Shown here in pieces: positions 10,264 to 55,800 of a stretch of DNA of 64,000 nucleotides. Both the position numbers and the translations under genes were made by a program. The stretch comes from Paratinospora sagittata (lineage: Eukaryota; Streptophyta; Magnoliopsida; Ranunculales; Menispermaceae), in the NCBI GenBank assembly GCA_035771175.1, contig CM069594.1:17746770-17810769 (forward strand), written 5' to 3'. Each line of letters starts with the position of its first letter. Within the stretch, counting starts at the first letter, position 1. The notes beneath the pieces were generated by a model, which saw only the letters and a list, made by a program, of their open reading frames with translations, was not told the DNA's origin and did not search any database.

Positions 10264-11325
10264 TCACAAAAATTTCCTCATTAGCCTTTCAATCCGCCAA
10301 GCCACCAACCTGGGGATTTTGAACATGGAAAGGTAATAAGTGGGAATGGCTTCGAGCACACTTCTAATGAGAGCTAAACACCCCCCCATAGATAAAAAGC
10401 TTCTCTTCCAACCTTCAAGTCTTCTCGAAATAGTATGAACAACAGGTTCCCAAAATGATTGGGACAAGGGATTCCCTCCCAATGGTAATCCAAGATAAGT
10501 CATCGGCCATTGCCCTAAAGAACACCCGCACAAGGATGCAATCTCTGCCAATTTCTCCTCTATCAACCAAATTCCTGCAACCTGACATTTTTCCAGATTT
10601 AAGTTCATCCCCGAAATCAAGCAAAAGCCTTGGATAATTCTCAATGCAGTTATAAGACTAGATCCATCGTTTTCTACCAGAAAAAGACAATCATCGGCAA
10701 ATTGAAGATGGGACACTGAAACTTTATTCTTCCTTACAGAGAAGCCTCTCACCACCCCTGTCTCCCTAGCCCTCTCCATCATGCTTCCCAACACATCAAC
10801 CACAATGATGAATAGAAAGGGAGATAGTGGGTTGCCTTGTCTGAGTCCCCTCGAACCAATCACCGTCCCCCTAGGTCTTCCATTAATGAATATGGAGTAA
10901 GATATAGAAGCCAAGCACCCTCTAATCCACTTTCTCCATCTCATCCCAAAACCTTTCATCTTCAAGACGTAATCAAGGAAGTCCCACCGCACCATGTCGT
11001 AAGCTTTTTCAAAATCCGTCTTGATGACAACTCCTTTTTTAGAAGACCTGTAATCTTCCACTGCTTCATTTGCTATAAGAATGGCATCATAAATCTGTCT
11101 TTCTTTAACAAAAGCCATTTGATTTTCAGCTATTGTGTGGTGGAGTTCCATTCTCAATCTGGCCGCAAGGATTTTAGCAATGATTTTATTCAAGCTCGTG
11201 GTGAGACTTAGTGGCCTAAAACCCTTCGCCTTCTTGTAATTGGCCTTTTTTGGAATCAAGGCAACATATGTCTCATTGATTGATCTATTAACCACTCCTT
11301 GGTTAAAAAACTCGTCCATGACCAA
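10264..11325 (-). pseudogene. LINE reverse transcriptase fragment
   Basis: A 353-residue open stretch shows the plant L1 reverse transcriptase motifs in order: 'ALIPKK', 'FRPLSLTTSLNKIIAKILAAR', 'ENQMAFVKERQI', 'KTDFEKAYDMV' (motif A), 'GLRQGNPLSPFLF' (motif B), 'QFADDCLF' (catalytic FADD) and 'TYLGLPLGGNP'. It lacks the upstream endonuclease and continues after frameshifts into the zinc-binding module. It is not a host gene. The element would have used target-primed reverse transcription, but the copy is dead. Confidence 0.85.
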
Positions 11326-11796
11326 CTGAAGGTCTGACTTTAGAGTTTCCCAATTATCCTGATAAAAGGATAGTGAGAAGCCATCAGGGCCCGGGGCCTT
11401 ATCTCCTTCGCAACTAAAGATCGCATCACGAATTTCTTCTAGATCAAAATAAGAAAACCCCTCCCTCTTCCCCTTTTACTCAAAGTTGGAAGTTGCGAGA
11501 CAATCGTCTTGAGAAGGCCCTCTTACAATATTTTACTATTTATTTTTCATGATTAAAAATCTGATTATAAATAATTAAAGGTGCAATGTATATTATGATA
11601 TTTTATGTGTGTTAGGCTGTCAAGTTATATTCAGGTTTTAATTTTTTTAATTCGACACAATAGTGTGGCCTCTCGGGTCTTATGAAATAAGATTTGATGG
11701 GCTCGTCAGTTGGGTTTATACTGACCCAATTGTGATTTCCCAATCATGTTGGTTGGGTTTGACAATTCATCGAGTTTTATGCACACCCCCTAAGTT

Positions 11797-11856
11797 CCTA
11801 CCATATTTGCCTAGGTGCCTGACACACCTACCATATTTGCCTAGGTACCTGAGACA
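11797..11856 (+). repeat. 30-bp tandem duplication
   Basis: Two adjacent 30-bp units begin CCTACCATATTTGCCTAGGT. They differ at a couple of positions. They lie in the probable first intron. Confidence 0.8.
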
Positions 11857-12819
11857 CTCAAGAACAAACTTGAGTTGTTTAGGCCTTTTTTTATGCTCTT
11901 GAACCAATTATTTTTGAGGGCGCTTCTCTCGGAACTCTTACATGGTCTAGTTGACGATTTTGATTAGGCTTTTAGAAGAATTATGGGCCTCAACCATTTT
12001 CCCTTTATTGCAGTTGCTCTTGCTTCTTAAAATCCAATTTTGGAACTCTTTAACACTTGATTATAATACAACTTATGTTGTAATTTTACTAACAATCATT
12101 TTAAGAATTATAATGTTATGATTTATATATACTACATTTTATTTGGAGTTGAATTGATACATACTTATGAGGTTTAACTTATAATATCACTTTTGTTGTA
12201 CACTTCTAGTGTTAATGTAAATATGATAATTGCTCCATTATGTTAAAGTTTTATTATATTTGAGTATCTTAGTTTAAAATTAAAGCATTGTTAATAAAAT
12301 ATGCATTTTATATTATTCTTTATTTTTAATGAATATGTAGTAATTTTTATGTATGCTTGCCCCTTGCTTCACTTAGGCGTGCACCTCATTTTGCACTTCA
12401 CACCTAGCTTCTCTAGCACCGGGGGCCCCTTGTTGCCTTGAGTGCACCTTGGCCTTTAATTGCTTTGGTTGCTAACTTGCTATACCTTTCACAGTAGTGT
12501 AGTTTGACAAATAGATGTTTAATTGAAGCTGATTTCTTAGTTTGTTTAATTCAATTGGGGAATTTCATATGGTGGCTGGCCATATAAAGAGTCTTTTTTG
12601 TGTCATTTACTATGGAATTTGATGCAACATGCAAACTATATCATTTCTGAGGTTCTTACTGGTGCGCGCAAATCTAGTTTGTTTTTATCACATGCTCTTA
12701 TCTACTTTGTTTCATTTTGATTGTTGACTTGTTATTAAAGAGGATTTGTTTTTCAGGTTTATTTAAATGCAAGCTTTTATGGACAGGATTCTATAAATTG
12801 AAATAATGCAATACATAAT

Positions 12820-45186
<32,367 letters not shown>

Positions 45187-46820
45187 ATGGAAGTATCATA
45201 TGGAAATTGTAAATCCATTTTGCAGCTTTTATTGTATAATCTCCCATTACATTGCAGTTTTTGGAAAAGGAATATATTTCTTTGTAAATTTTCTTTATTG
45301 CAGCTTGTCTTGGTTCAGTAATTGTGAATTCTTGTGGCTGCTTTTTGTTGTATGATCCTCTGCTGCTTTGCAGTTTTGTAAGAAGAGCTAATTTCAACGT
45401 GAAACTCTGATTGTAGTAGCATGTCTTCCATGGGAAGGTCATTGATTTGAGCTTTTCCCAAGTCATGCTTTTCTTCATTTTGATGTAATCAATAGTAGTT
45501 AAACCATTTTTTTCTTTTAATATATTTGTTCTCAACCTGCCAAGGCTTACTAATTATAATAAGTTTGTTTTGTTATGGTATGATATTTTCTGATGCAAGC
45601 TATGATGTATATGAATGTTAGGTACTGATGTTTTCCTGTTGGTAACATGTTTTGATTATCACTTCAAATGGACAAATGAAGGCACAAGCCTAAAGTGTCT
45701 GAAAAAATATAACTAAACTTCCTTGTGAACTTGAGACTTGGATATGCCAATAATTATGCAAGTGAGAATGTATGCAGTCCTATAGAAGAGAGTGGAAGGA
45801 GTAGGAAAATGAATGTTTCTAAAAGTGGGAGAAGATAGATGAATCTCACCTCAGATTAGGCTTGAAAGCTGATAGCCTACAGTGAGTATCAAGATGCGTT
45901 AAGAGTCATTTGCATTGCTTTCGTGTTTAATATGTTGAATGTATCATTTTGATTAAAAAAATTGTGAAAATGAGGTATAGTTTTGAATTTAGTTAGAGTT
46001 TTTCAGCATTTGCATTGAGCTGAAAATAATTCGAAATCTGATGAGGTATGTTGTATAAAAAATATTTTTTACATTTTTAGGCATCATTATTTTTTTATAT
46101 TCACAAATAGGTATAAAAAAATAGTATATCTAGAATTAGGTAAGTTTTGGACACATTGGTGCTACGTTGGTGCCAACTTGTCCAAAACTTGTTTACTATA
46201 TCCACTTTTTTTTTCCTTCTTAAATTGAATGAACGGCTCCTCTTGCATTCATTAATTTGAATAATGTCGCCTCTTGAAGAGACAACAATCATTCTTTAAA
46301 AAAAATGAATTTTGATGGCTATTTATTAAAAAAAATGCATTCAATAATAATAATAAAAACAAAGCTCATTTTGAACTTGAGCTCTATATAAGGTTACCAA
46401 AGGCTATCCGTCGGGATTTTTCGCTTCTAACCACTCCCAACAAGTCCCATTAAGTGCCCCCAGCTGTCTAAGCATACCCCGCACCAGACTCCCAGTGAAG
46501 GTTTGACCCCTCGACCCAACTCTAAATGGTACGTGTACACTCATAAACGTACATAAATTGTATTGAGTATAAATAACTTTAAGGATTATATTCTTGAATC
46601 AATTAAAAATTTTGAATCACTAAGGAGATTGAAAAATTAAATCATCTTTCCTATAATGAATTTTAAGGTTTCATAGGTGAAGCAATACTCAAAGTCGAAT
46701 CATTCAAGGAACTAAATGCCCAAAAATTAGCTCATTTAATTCCATCTATTCGAATCAATAGTAACTACAATAATGTTTGTAGCATAATAAAAAATGTTTG
46801 TACATAACAACAAATCTCAT
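45187..46820 (+). other. RECQ4 3'UTR and downstream spacer
   Basis: The first 150-400 bases after the stop are T-rich and suit a plant 3'UTR, but no single canonical AATAAA stands out. From about 45560 to 46820 I see no gene or clear element. Confidence 0.5.
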
Positions 46821-46826
46821 ATGCTA

Positions 46827-48300
46827 TGATAGATACCAAGAACAGACTCTTCTTTGACGTGGACATCTACGAAGTACTTGTAATTGTGGAGGATCTTGAA
46901 TTAGTTGGGAAAGACCTTCATTAATAAGCTGTGAAAGATCTTCAAACACATGTAGCTCATGATCGTGACTGTCATCATGCACATGACTTTCATGTAAAGG
47001 GGACGAAGGCAATGACTCCTGAGCCTAAACATCAACATCAATCTCATGTCATGTACGTCCTCATCCTCATCCTCATCCCCATCCTCGTCCTCGTCGTGGA
47101 TGCGCATGTCCATGCCCACGACCTTGAACATCACTCTTCTCCATAAATGGTAGCTCTTCTTGAGGGTCAGGTTGTTGATCCTCTCGAGTGTCGTGTACAT
47201 CATCGACGGGTAAGACGACAATATCATCAAAATTGATGCCCCCCTTTACTGTAGTAAAAGGTTATGGATCCTTATGATGTACCACTCTGTGCAATCGACA
47301 ATCCAACTACATAGCCTTCATGAAGTTAGAGCACATGGATGGAATAAGTGGGTCCCAAATAGGACCTACATAGTGATACATTTGCTCCACTCCAATTGCC
47401 TAAAAACACAATTTCACCATTGTCAATCATTAAGTATGTTCGAATAAAATATTGAAGTAAAACTGATGATTGTGATTGACTAACTTACAAGATAATAAAA
47501 AAGTGCACCCTGCCGACTAATAGATTGTCAGGTAATTTGGCGATACCACTACCTATATTTCGTATCATAGCAATCAGTAGAATTTTCAATCTTAGGACCT
47601 GTAGTAACAGGCTCGTACCGAAGATCCCAAATCACTAAGTACCTCTGATGGTATGTAGCCCAATTTGTTGACGAATTGCCTCGTAAAGTAGTCTCATGAA
47701 GAGATCGCTGTGTCACAATCGTTTGGGATCGACTGTCTCATACCAAATTGTCAAAGGACTCTATCGAAAAAATGTCATTCTACAATATAAAAGCAAATAA
47801 GTGGCACTCTACTCCGCCAAACCGCCTAATCTTGTTGATAATACAATGGCATCATGATAAGGACATCATCAACCTTATATGGTTCCCATATTATTTGACA
47901 CAAAAAACAAAACAATATTTTGAACATGAGTAAGATTTTACTCGTACAAATTATATTATATTCACTACCTGCTCTGAAAGTTGGATGTCGACTGCCTCAC
48001 GATAATATGACAACACGTGTGTCGAAACTTATGTCACTGCGAACACATTTCTCCACCTAAATAAACATTAGTTAATGAATACAAGTAAAACATCAATATT
48101 TGTTAAAATTAAAGAACACTTCAAACCAATTTTTCTCTAACAAAAGGAAGACATTACCTCGTCCCAAGAAGTCCTTTTGGTAGTATTACTTGGTTTATGG
48201 ACACAATGTCATCAAAATTAAAATGCATACGCCGAAGAGGTGCAATATGTTGAAATCTATCCCATGCCCACAATTATAATAATATCAGTGGTCCATAAAT
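46827..48300 (-). pseudogene. Plant-mobile-domain (MAIN-like) relic
   Basis: Read on the - strand in several frames with many stops, the pieces are 'WAWDRFQHIAPLRRMHFNF' (about 48210-48270), 'YHQRYLVIWDLRYEPV' (near 47600-47650), 'YHYVGPIWDPLIPSM', 'LDCRLHRVVHHKDP', a glycine/arginine stretch 'GRGHGHAHPRRGRG', and a tail ending 'LRRCPRQRRV' (near 46830). The order resembles the PMD/MAIN-like proteins carried by plant transposons. The relation is judged from remembered motifs, so it is moderate. The (GAGGAT)n-like stretch near 47060-47100 codes for the acidic part in another frame. Confidence 0.4.
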
Positions 48301-48500
48301 CTGGTGTAGATTCCCATATGCTGCATGACACAACTCTTGGTAAACCAACCTAAACATGCACTACCCCAACTATACTTTCAATCTGTCACAAAGTCCGCTA
48401 ACAACGGAAAAATACCAAATGGACCAAATTGTTTGATTTATCCAAAAATAGGCACCCTACTATCAATTGTAAAATATACGACCAGCATATTGTTGGACCG

Positions 48501-49903
48501 TGATAGTTGCACATTTAGATAGGTTTTAGAGAATGTTTTAGGTGTGTTTTAAGACATTTTATGCATTAGTTTCATGTGTTTATGATAGTTTTTATGCAAT
48601 TGTTAGTTTAGGATAATTTGGGTTTTTATGGATTAATTGGTTTTATTAGTTTATGATTTGATCCATTTCATATTTTAGTGTGTTATTGATTTGATTTGGT
48701 TTGTTTTGTAGGTATTTAGATGTGTTAGTCATGGTTTTGGATGATGAAAACATGTACAAGAAGTTGCAAAGGAGAAGCACGAAGAACCCAAGTCGAAAAA
48801 AGGGAGAAAATTGGCTAAGTCCACAAAAATCAGGTGAAATGTAATGTTCTGAGGGCCACGACGCTCAAAAGCAGCATTGCGGTGCTGGGGTGGTGAAACA
48901 AAAAAAAAGAAAAGAGAATTGTGGTCTGAGAGCCGCGGCGCCGAAAGGGAAAAAACACTTGCGATTTTAGCAAGTTATTTTGGGATTTTTTCCCACTTTC
49001 CAATTCGAATTCCACACGACTTTGGGGCATATTAGATATCAAAATTTAGGGTTTTTCAAGGGGAATACACTGGAGAAGAGAGAATGATGGCTAGGAGCAA
49101 AGGAACGAGAAGAAGAAGACTTGGAAACAGGAGAATTTTACAAGTTCAATAGTAACTACTTTGGGTTTTGATGTTTATCTTCTTGTTTTTCTACATGTTT
49201 TGGGTTTTGTTATTCCAAGTTATGAACTAACTTGTTAGTCTAGAGAGGAGATGGATCTTATATTAGAGATTATGCAATAACATTAGCTTTTATTTATTAT
49301 CAATGATTTATTCTTGGTTTATTTATATTTCTCCATGCTTAATGCTTTTAATCGCTTGGCCACAGATCGAATGATCATAGACTTGGGGGGAGACACTTGA
49401 TAAAGGGTTCTCTAGTTTTGAACATGAGAAATATGACATGAGATGGTCGTAGTATCGATAGATATGAGATATCTTATGAAGTTGTAGGAAAATCACAAGT
49501 CTTAATACATTGCTACTATATTGGTTTTTATCGATAAATCGAAACTAGTGTTTTGGTAATAGATTCTAACGCGACACTCAACAGAGGGTGTTCGAAATTA
49601 TAAGATTTTGACTTATAAACATGAATAATAATTTGATAATGAGCATGACTAATATTGTATAATTGATAATTAAGTGAAATCTAATCTCTAGATGTTTTTA
49701 ATATCGTTTTTTCCCTACAAAATTATGATAAATTGCTATTTTAAATAGTGCTTTAGTTTACTTATTATTTTAGTCCACTGATCATCACAATTTGGTTTTC
49801 TAGATATAATTAGTGTAGTAATTCAATCCTTGATGACGATACCTGATTCTCATCAGTTTATATTATAACTTGGCAACCGTACACTTGCGGTTTGCACCCA
49901 TCA
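48501..49903 (+). repeat. Athila-like 5' LTR
   Basis: 1403 bp, TGATAGTTGC to TTTGCACCCATCA. It carries GC-rich short palindromes around 48850-48950, weaker than in the 3' LTR, and no obvious TATA box. Compared with the 3' LTR it lacks a short insertion near the end ('gggttaggaacg'). Confidence 0.9.
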
Positions 49904-49909
49904 AGTTTT

Positions 49910-49927
49910 TGGCGCCGTTGCCGGGGA
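49910..49927 (+). other. Primer-binding site, tRNA-Asp type
   Basis: TGGCGCCGTTGCCGGGGA, 18 bases complementary to the 3' end of plant tRNA-Asp. It is usual for Athila/Tat-type elements. Confidence 0.9.
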
Positions 49928-50040
49928 TAGATATTAGTTTACACTATTATTGTGTTTTCGAGCTTTGATTTTAATTTAGATTTTATTTGTTATTTCCTAA
50001 ATTTTTCTTTCCTTTTCTTTCTTGTAGGTTTTTCACGTAT

Positions 50041-51528
50041 ATGCTGCGATTGAAAAGCTTTGAGATAGTACCATTTGATCTCGAGATTAAGAGAACGTTT
50101 GGAAGACTAAAAAGAGAAAGAAGAGTAGGCGCTGAAACAATGACAGATAATCCAAATCAGTTGACGTTGAGGGATTATTTCAAACCGGTCATCAACGACA
50201 ACTACTCGAGAATTGTTTGCACTCACATAAATGCAAAAAACTTTGAGTTGAAGCCGACTTTGATCTCAATGGTCCAACACCATCAATTTGGAGGTTCCCT
50301 TATGGAAGATCTAACTATCCACATTACCGCTGTCTTGGAGATGTGTGACACTGTGAAGATGAATGGTGTTCCTGAAGACACACTAGACTGAGGTTGTTCC
50401 CGTTCTCACTTCGGGACAAGGCAAGAGCATGGTTGCAATCCTTGCAACCAAATAGCATAGAAACATGGGAAGACATGGTACACAAGTTTCTACAGAAATT
50501 CTTTCCTCCCACTAAGACTGCCAAACTACGAGCTGAGATTGGGCAATTCAAGCAACAAGAGTCTGAATCTTTATATGACTCTTAGGAGAGATTCAAGGAG
50601 TTGTTGAGGAAATGTCCTCAACATGGGTTTCAAGATTGGTTATAGATTCAACTTTTCTACAATGGGATGACGTTTTCTACAAGGACTCTAGTAGATGCGG
50701 CGGCCGACGGTTCATTGTTGTCCAAGACTGCTCTTGAGGCATTTAGCTTGTTGGAGGATATGGCTACCAATACCTATGAAGTTCCAGGGGCAAGATCCAC
50801 GGTGAAGAAGGTAGCCGGTCTACATGAAGTTGATCAATTCACATCTCTCTCTGCACAGATGTCAAGCATTGCCAACCAACTTGCTGTGCTTATTACTCAA
50901 AGTGCACAACCATCTATTGAAAAGGCAGCGGCGTTGAATTTGAGCGATTCGAGCAATGAAGCATTGGAGGAGCAAATACAATACATCAACAAACGGGGGG
51001 TACAACTATCGAAGCAATCAAGGTGTGCTAAATCAATACCACCGGGGTGTTCGTAATCATGAGAATTTCTCCTATGCCAATACAAGGAATACTTTACAAC
51101 CTCCACCGGGTATCTACACTCAAGCACAAGATAAGAAGCCTACTAGTGATGAGTTGATGAATTCTTTCATAACAGAGACAAGGGCTTCTATCAAGAACTT
51201 AGAGGTGCAAGTGGGGCAGCTAGCATCACAAATGAGTACCCAACAAAGGGGGTCACTACCTAGCAACACTGAGGTAAACCCGAAAGAGCAATGCCAAGCC
51301 ATTTCCTTGAGAAGTGGAAAGGAAGTAAAGGGGGCTGATTCGAGTCAAAGTACACCACCACCACCCAATGAAGAGCATGAAGAGACAAACACTGAGACCG
51401 AGCCGAGTAAAGAGAAGGAAGTTAAGTCATCAAAGGGGGAGAAGCCACATGAGAGGCCTTACTGGCCTGGTTATATTACTTTCATGGATAACCCTCCTAA
51501 ACTCTCAACTCCTATTCCATTTCCTTAG
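50041..51528 (+). pseudogene. Athila-like gag, interrupted
   Basis: Blocks in order: 'NQLTLRDYFKPV', 'HHQFGGSLMEDLTIHITAVLE', then after a frameshift near 50390 'LFPFSLRDKARAWLQSLQP' and 'ETWEDMVHKFLQKFFPPTKT', 'ERFKELLRKCPQHG' and 'FYNGM' with stops at 50583 and 50643 (TAG), a long 'LVDAAADGSLLSK' region, and a charged Ser/Pro/Glu-rich tail ('PSKEKEVKSSKGEKPHERP'). The last frame shifts again near 50990. No zinc knuckle is seen, which is normal for the lineage. Confidence 0.88.
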
Positions 51529-54500
51529 AGATTTCAAAAGAAGAAGCTTGACGAAAAATTCGTCAAGTTTCTAGAAATTTTCAAAAAGATTCGCATTAAC
51601 ATCCCTTTTGTAGATGCATTGGAGCAAATGCCAAACTATGTCAAGTTCATGAAGGATATGATGACGAAGAAGAGGAAGCTAGAGGGCTACGAGATGGTGA
51701 AGCTTATTGAAGAGTGTAGTGCCATACTACAAAAGAAGCTACCTTAAAACCTAAAATATCCAGGGAGTTTCACTATACCTTGTACCATTGGTTCTTTAAA
51801 TTTTACTAAAGTTTTATGTGATTTAGGTGCAAGCGTTAGCTTGATGCCTTTGTCAATTTTTAGGAAATTGGGGCTTGGAGAGGTGAAGCCAACTACAATA
51901 TCTTTGCAACTAGTGGATCGATCACTTACATACCCTCGGGGTATCATTGAGGACGTGCTAGTGAAGGTGGACAAGTTCATCTTCTCGGTGGACTTTGTAG
52001 TTTTGGACATGGAGGAAGATGACGATATCCCTCTTATACTTGGGTGACCATTCTTAGCTACCGGGAGAGCTTTGATCGAAGTGCAACCGAGCAAGCTTAC
52101 CTTGCGAGTGAATGATGAAGAAGTGTTGTTTAACATATACAAGACTCTTAAATTCCCATTGGAGGGGAATACATGTCACCGGATTGATGTTGCGAAAGTG
52201 GTTGATGCATGTGTGACCGAGGTACATGGTGAAGCTACACCAGTAGATCCTTTAGAGAAGTGTCATGTGAGTTTGATATCTAGTGATGAGGCCTTTCATG
52301 ATGAAGTTCGGTAGTATGCCTTAGCTCTTGATGCCCACAATTCTGAGAGTACAATCACCAAAGCGGAAGATATTGAAGCTTCTTCGCCACCCGAGCTAGT
52401 AGAGTCTTCACCGGAGTTGAAGCCCTTACCGAAGCATCTTCGCTATGCATTTTTGGGTGAGAAGTATACTATGCTAGTCATCATATCATCGATTTTGTCT
52501 AGTGTGGATGAAGAGAAGCTATTACGCATCTTGAGAGAGTACAAGTCGACTTTGGGGTGGTCTATAGCCGACATAAAGGGGATAAGCCCTTCAATTTGTA
52601 TCCATAAGATCTTGATGGAGGAATCTTACAAACCTTCAATTGAACACCAAAGGCGACTAAATCCAGCCATGAAAGAGGTTGTCAAATCTAAAACTTTGAA
52701 GTGGTTGAATGCGGGAATTGTGTATGCTATATCAGATAGTTCTTGGGTGAGTTTGGTACAAGTAGTGCCCAAGAAAGGTGGAATGATGGTAGTCAAGAAT
52801 GAGAATAATGAGTTGATCTCCACTAGGACAGTCACAGGATGGCGTGTATGCATAGATTACTGGAAGTTGAACAAAACAACAAGGAATGATCACTTTCCCC
52901 TTTCGATCATTGATCAAATGTTGGACCGATTGGCGAGCTTCGAGTACTATTGTTTCTTGGATGGATATTCGGGCTATAATCAATTAGCCATTGCACCAGA
53001 AGATCAAGAAAAAAACCACTTTCACTTGCCCATATGGTACTTTTGCTTTTCGGAGGATGTCGTTTGGTTTATGCAATGCGCCGACGACTTTTCAACGGTG
53101 CATGATGTCTATTTTTGCTGATATGATTGAAGAGATCATGGAGGTATTTATGGATGATTTTTTAGTTTTTGGGCCTCATTTGACCATTGCCTTCAGAATT
53201 TATCTCTTGTGCTTCAAAGATGTGAAGAAACCAACCTAGTGCTAAATTGGGAGAAGTGCCATTTCATGGTACAAGAAGGCATTGTTTTGGGTCATCCAAT
53301 TTCTTCTAAGGGTCTTGAGGTGGATAGGGTCAAGATAGTGGCCATTGAGAAGCTTCCTCATCCAAAGAATGTAAAAAGCATCCGAAGTTTCTTGGGGCAT
53401 GCCTGTTTCTACCGGCGATTTATTAAAGATTTCTCAAAGATTGCCAATCCCCAACTTACTTGAGAAAGAGACATCCTTTGAGCTGATAAGCATTGTGTTG
53501 AGGCATTTGAGTTGATAAAGAAAACATTAATCTCAACCCGTATTATGGTTGTGCAGGATTGGAAGGAGCCGTTTGAGATCATGTGTGATGCAAGTGATTT
53601 TGTGGTTGGGGCGGTTCTTGGGCAAAGGCGAGATAAGATGCTTTGGGCCATCTATTATGCGAGTCGTACTCTTGATAGAGCTCAAAAAAATTACACCACG
53701 ATCGAGAAGGAATTGTTAGCCGTTGTGTTTGCATGTGACAAGTTCCAATCATACATCATTGGGTCCAAGGTTGTAGTGTACACTGATCATGCCGCCATCC
53801 GATATTTATTTGAGAAGAAATATGCCAAACCAAGGTTGATTTGGTGGATCCTTTTGTTGCAAGAGTTTGACTTGGAGATTAAAGACAATAAGGGAAGTGA
53901 AAATGTTGTAACCGACCATCTATCTCGGTTGCAATATGAAGAGGAAGATAAGTGCTTATTGATCCTTGAGACTTTCCAGGATGAGCAATTGTATGGATTG
54001 GGAGTGAAAGCTCCATGGTATGCTGATGTTGCTAACTATTTGGTTGGTGGTACTTTGCCTCCAAATCTATCTTACTCGAAGAAGAATTTTTTTTTGCATG
54101 ATGTCAAGTACTACATGTGGGACGAGCCTTTACTTTTCAAAAGATGCAATGATCAAATGATTCGGCAGTGTGTACCGGAAGAGGAGATTCAAGCCATTCT
54201 TCATGAGTGCCATTCTTCCCCCTATGGAGGTAATTTTGGAGCTACTAGGACAACGACAAAGGTGCTTCAAACTGGGTTTTATTGGCTCACTATGTTTCGT
54301 GATAACTACATCTTTGTGAAGACTTGTAATAGATGCCAACGTCTTGGTACCATCTCTAGGCGACACGAGTTACCTTTGACAAATATCTTAGAGGTGGAGC
54401 TTTTTGATGTGTGGGGTATTGATTTTATGGGCCTTTTTCCTCCTTCGTTTGGCAAGACATATATACTTTTGGCGATTGATTATGTATCCAAGTGGGTTGA

Positions 54501-54930
54501 AGCTATAGCTACGGAGACCAATGATGCTAAAGTGGTGCTAAAATTTCTACACAAGTACATATTCACTAGATTTGGCACTCCTAGGGCTATCATAAGTGAT
54601 GAGGGCACCCACTTTTGAAATAACTTATTCAATGCTCTTTTTGCAAAGTATGGGGTGAAACATAAAGTGACACGTGCATACCATCCTCAAACCAATAGTC
54701 AAGCAGAAGTGAGCAATCGGGAAGTTAAGCAAATTTTGGATAAAACTGTCAATGTCACTAGAAAGGATTGGTCTTTGAAGCTTGATGAGGCTTTATGGGC
54801 ATATCGGACTGCATTGAAGACTCCTATTGGGATGTCTCCTTACCGCCTTGTGTTTGGAAAGTCTTGCCATTTATCGGTTGAGTTAGAGCATCGAGCTTTT
54901 TGGGTGGGGAAAAACTTAATTTTGACTTAA
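51529..54930 (+). pseudogene. Athila-like pol (protease, reverse transcriptase, RNase H, integrase), broken
   Basis: Protease: 'CDLGASVSLMPLSIFRKLG' (about 51820-51880) with TAA before it (51746) and TGA (52045) after 'DDIPLILG'. Reverse transcriptase: 'WRVCIDYWKLNK', 'FCFLDGYSGYNQ'-type region near 52955, a frameshift near 53010, 'GLCNAPTTFQRC', 'VFMDDFLVFG'. RNase H from 53560: '[16 protein letters not shown]' and '[14 protein letters not shown]'. Integrase: zinc site near 54200-54350, '[13 protein letters not shown]', '[10 protein letters not shown]' then TGA at 54616, and '[16 protein letters not shown]'. All expected catalytic acids are readable, but the frame is closed many times. Confidence 0.9.
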
Positions 54931-55307
54931 AGGCATTCGAAGATCAAAGGTTACTGCAACTAATGGAGATGGAAGAATTTAGGAATGATGCCTATGAGAA
55001 TGTAAAGATCTACAAGGACCGGACCAAGAAGTGGCATGACAAGAACATTGAGAAGAGAGATTTTAAACCAGGGCAACAAGTACTGCTATTCAATTCAAGA
55101 TTGAAGTTGTTCCCTGGCAAGTTGAAGTCAAGATGGTCGGGACCTTTCATGGTGGAACGCATCTTTCCTTTTGGAGCGGTTGAGCTGAAGAATGAGAGTG
55201 GTGTATGCTTTCGAGTTAATGGACAAAGGTTGAAGCACTACTTTGACCAAGAGATGCGGCGGGATGAGCGCATTACTCTTGGGGAGTTGTGTTGGCGATG
55301 TGACTGA
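54931..55307 (+). pseudogene. Athila-like integrase C-terminus
   Basis: The frame 54900-55307 ends the polyprotein with 'WHDKNIEKRDFKPGQQVLLF', 'KLKSRWSGPFMVE' (the GPF-type module) and a basic tail. The TGA at 55305 is followed by the 'TCGGGCTGAGGGCTTTAAAC' type stretch that usually follows pol in Athila relatives. There is no chromodomain. Confidence 0.85.
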
Positions 55308-55800
55308 TAGTCGGGCTGAGGGCTTTAAACCAAGCGCTTGTTGGGAGGCAACCCATCGGTTTTGGAGTTTTCTTATTTTCTATGTTTCATGTTTTTAGTC
55401 ATTGTAGTATAAATTTGAGTTTTGTGCTATTGACATATTCATTTCTTTTCCTTTTTAGGTTTTAAAGCAAGTTTGGGGGTCTTCTTGGAGCATCTAGGAG
55501 AAGCGATTGAAGTGCATCATATGAGATCTACACCCATTTGGGTTTAAGGGATTTTTCTAAACTCTCTTCTTTTGTATTTGCCTATGTTTTTCTTTATTTA
55601 TGTCATGCATTGAGGACAATGCACGCTTTAAGTTTGGGGGGAGAGTTTTGAATTTTTGTCATGGTTAGTTTGTTGAGTGTGCATTAGTTTAGGTTAGGGA
55701 TTACATTCTTTTACAATTTTAGACTTACTTATGGAAGGCCAATGACATGAGAACACTTCAAAGATATGAAACGATAGGGGAATGTAGAGAGTACCTATAT
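55308..55800 (+). other. Athila-like 3' non-coding region, first part
   Basis: It has two AAGTTTGGGGG polypurine-like words (55469-55479 and 55630-55641) and no env-like frame. It is cut by the nested solo LTR. Confidence 0.7.

Larger units (their letters stand above)
9018..11520 (-). mobile_element. L1-type LINE, 5'-truncated, antisense in the first RECQ4 intron
   Basis: The 3' end is the poly(A) complement at 9020-9033. The body runs up through a zinc-binding C-terminal region (about 9250-10220) to a reverse transcriptase (10264-11325) and stops near 11520 without the 5' endonuclease part, as expected for 5' truncation. It is broken by several stops and frameshifts. It is probably transcribed antisense as part of the RECQ4 pre-mRNA, so its own sense strand is opposite to the gene. 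Confidence 0.8.
7374..12756 (+). other. Probable first (5'UTR) intron of RECQ4
   Basis: This stretch of about 5.4 kb has no host coding sequence. It contains two antisense LINE 3' ends (8388 and 9018 onward), a conserved plant repeat motif near 8777, a poly-G tract and a 30-bp tandem duplication at 11797. The rest (7620-8387, 11520-12756) is AT-rich DNA in which I recognise nothing. It is called an intron because the donors near 7342/7373 and the TTTTTCAG acceptor at 12756 flank it. Confidence 0.4.
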
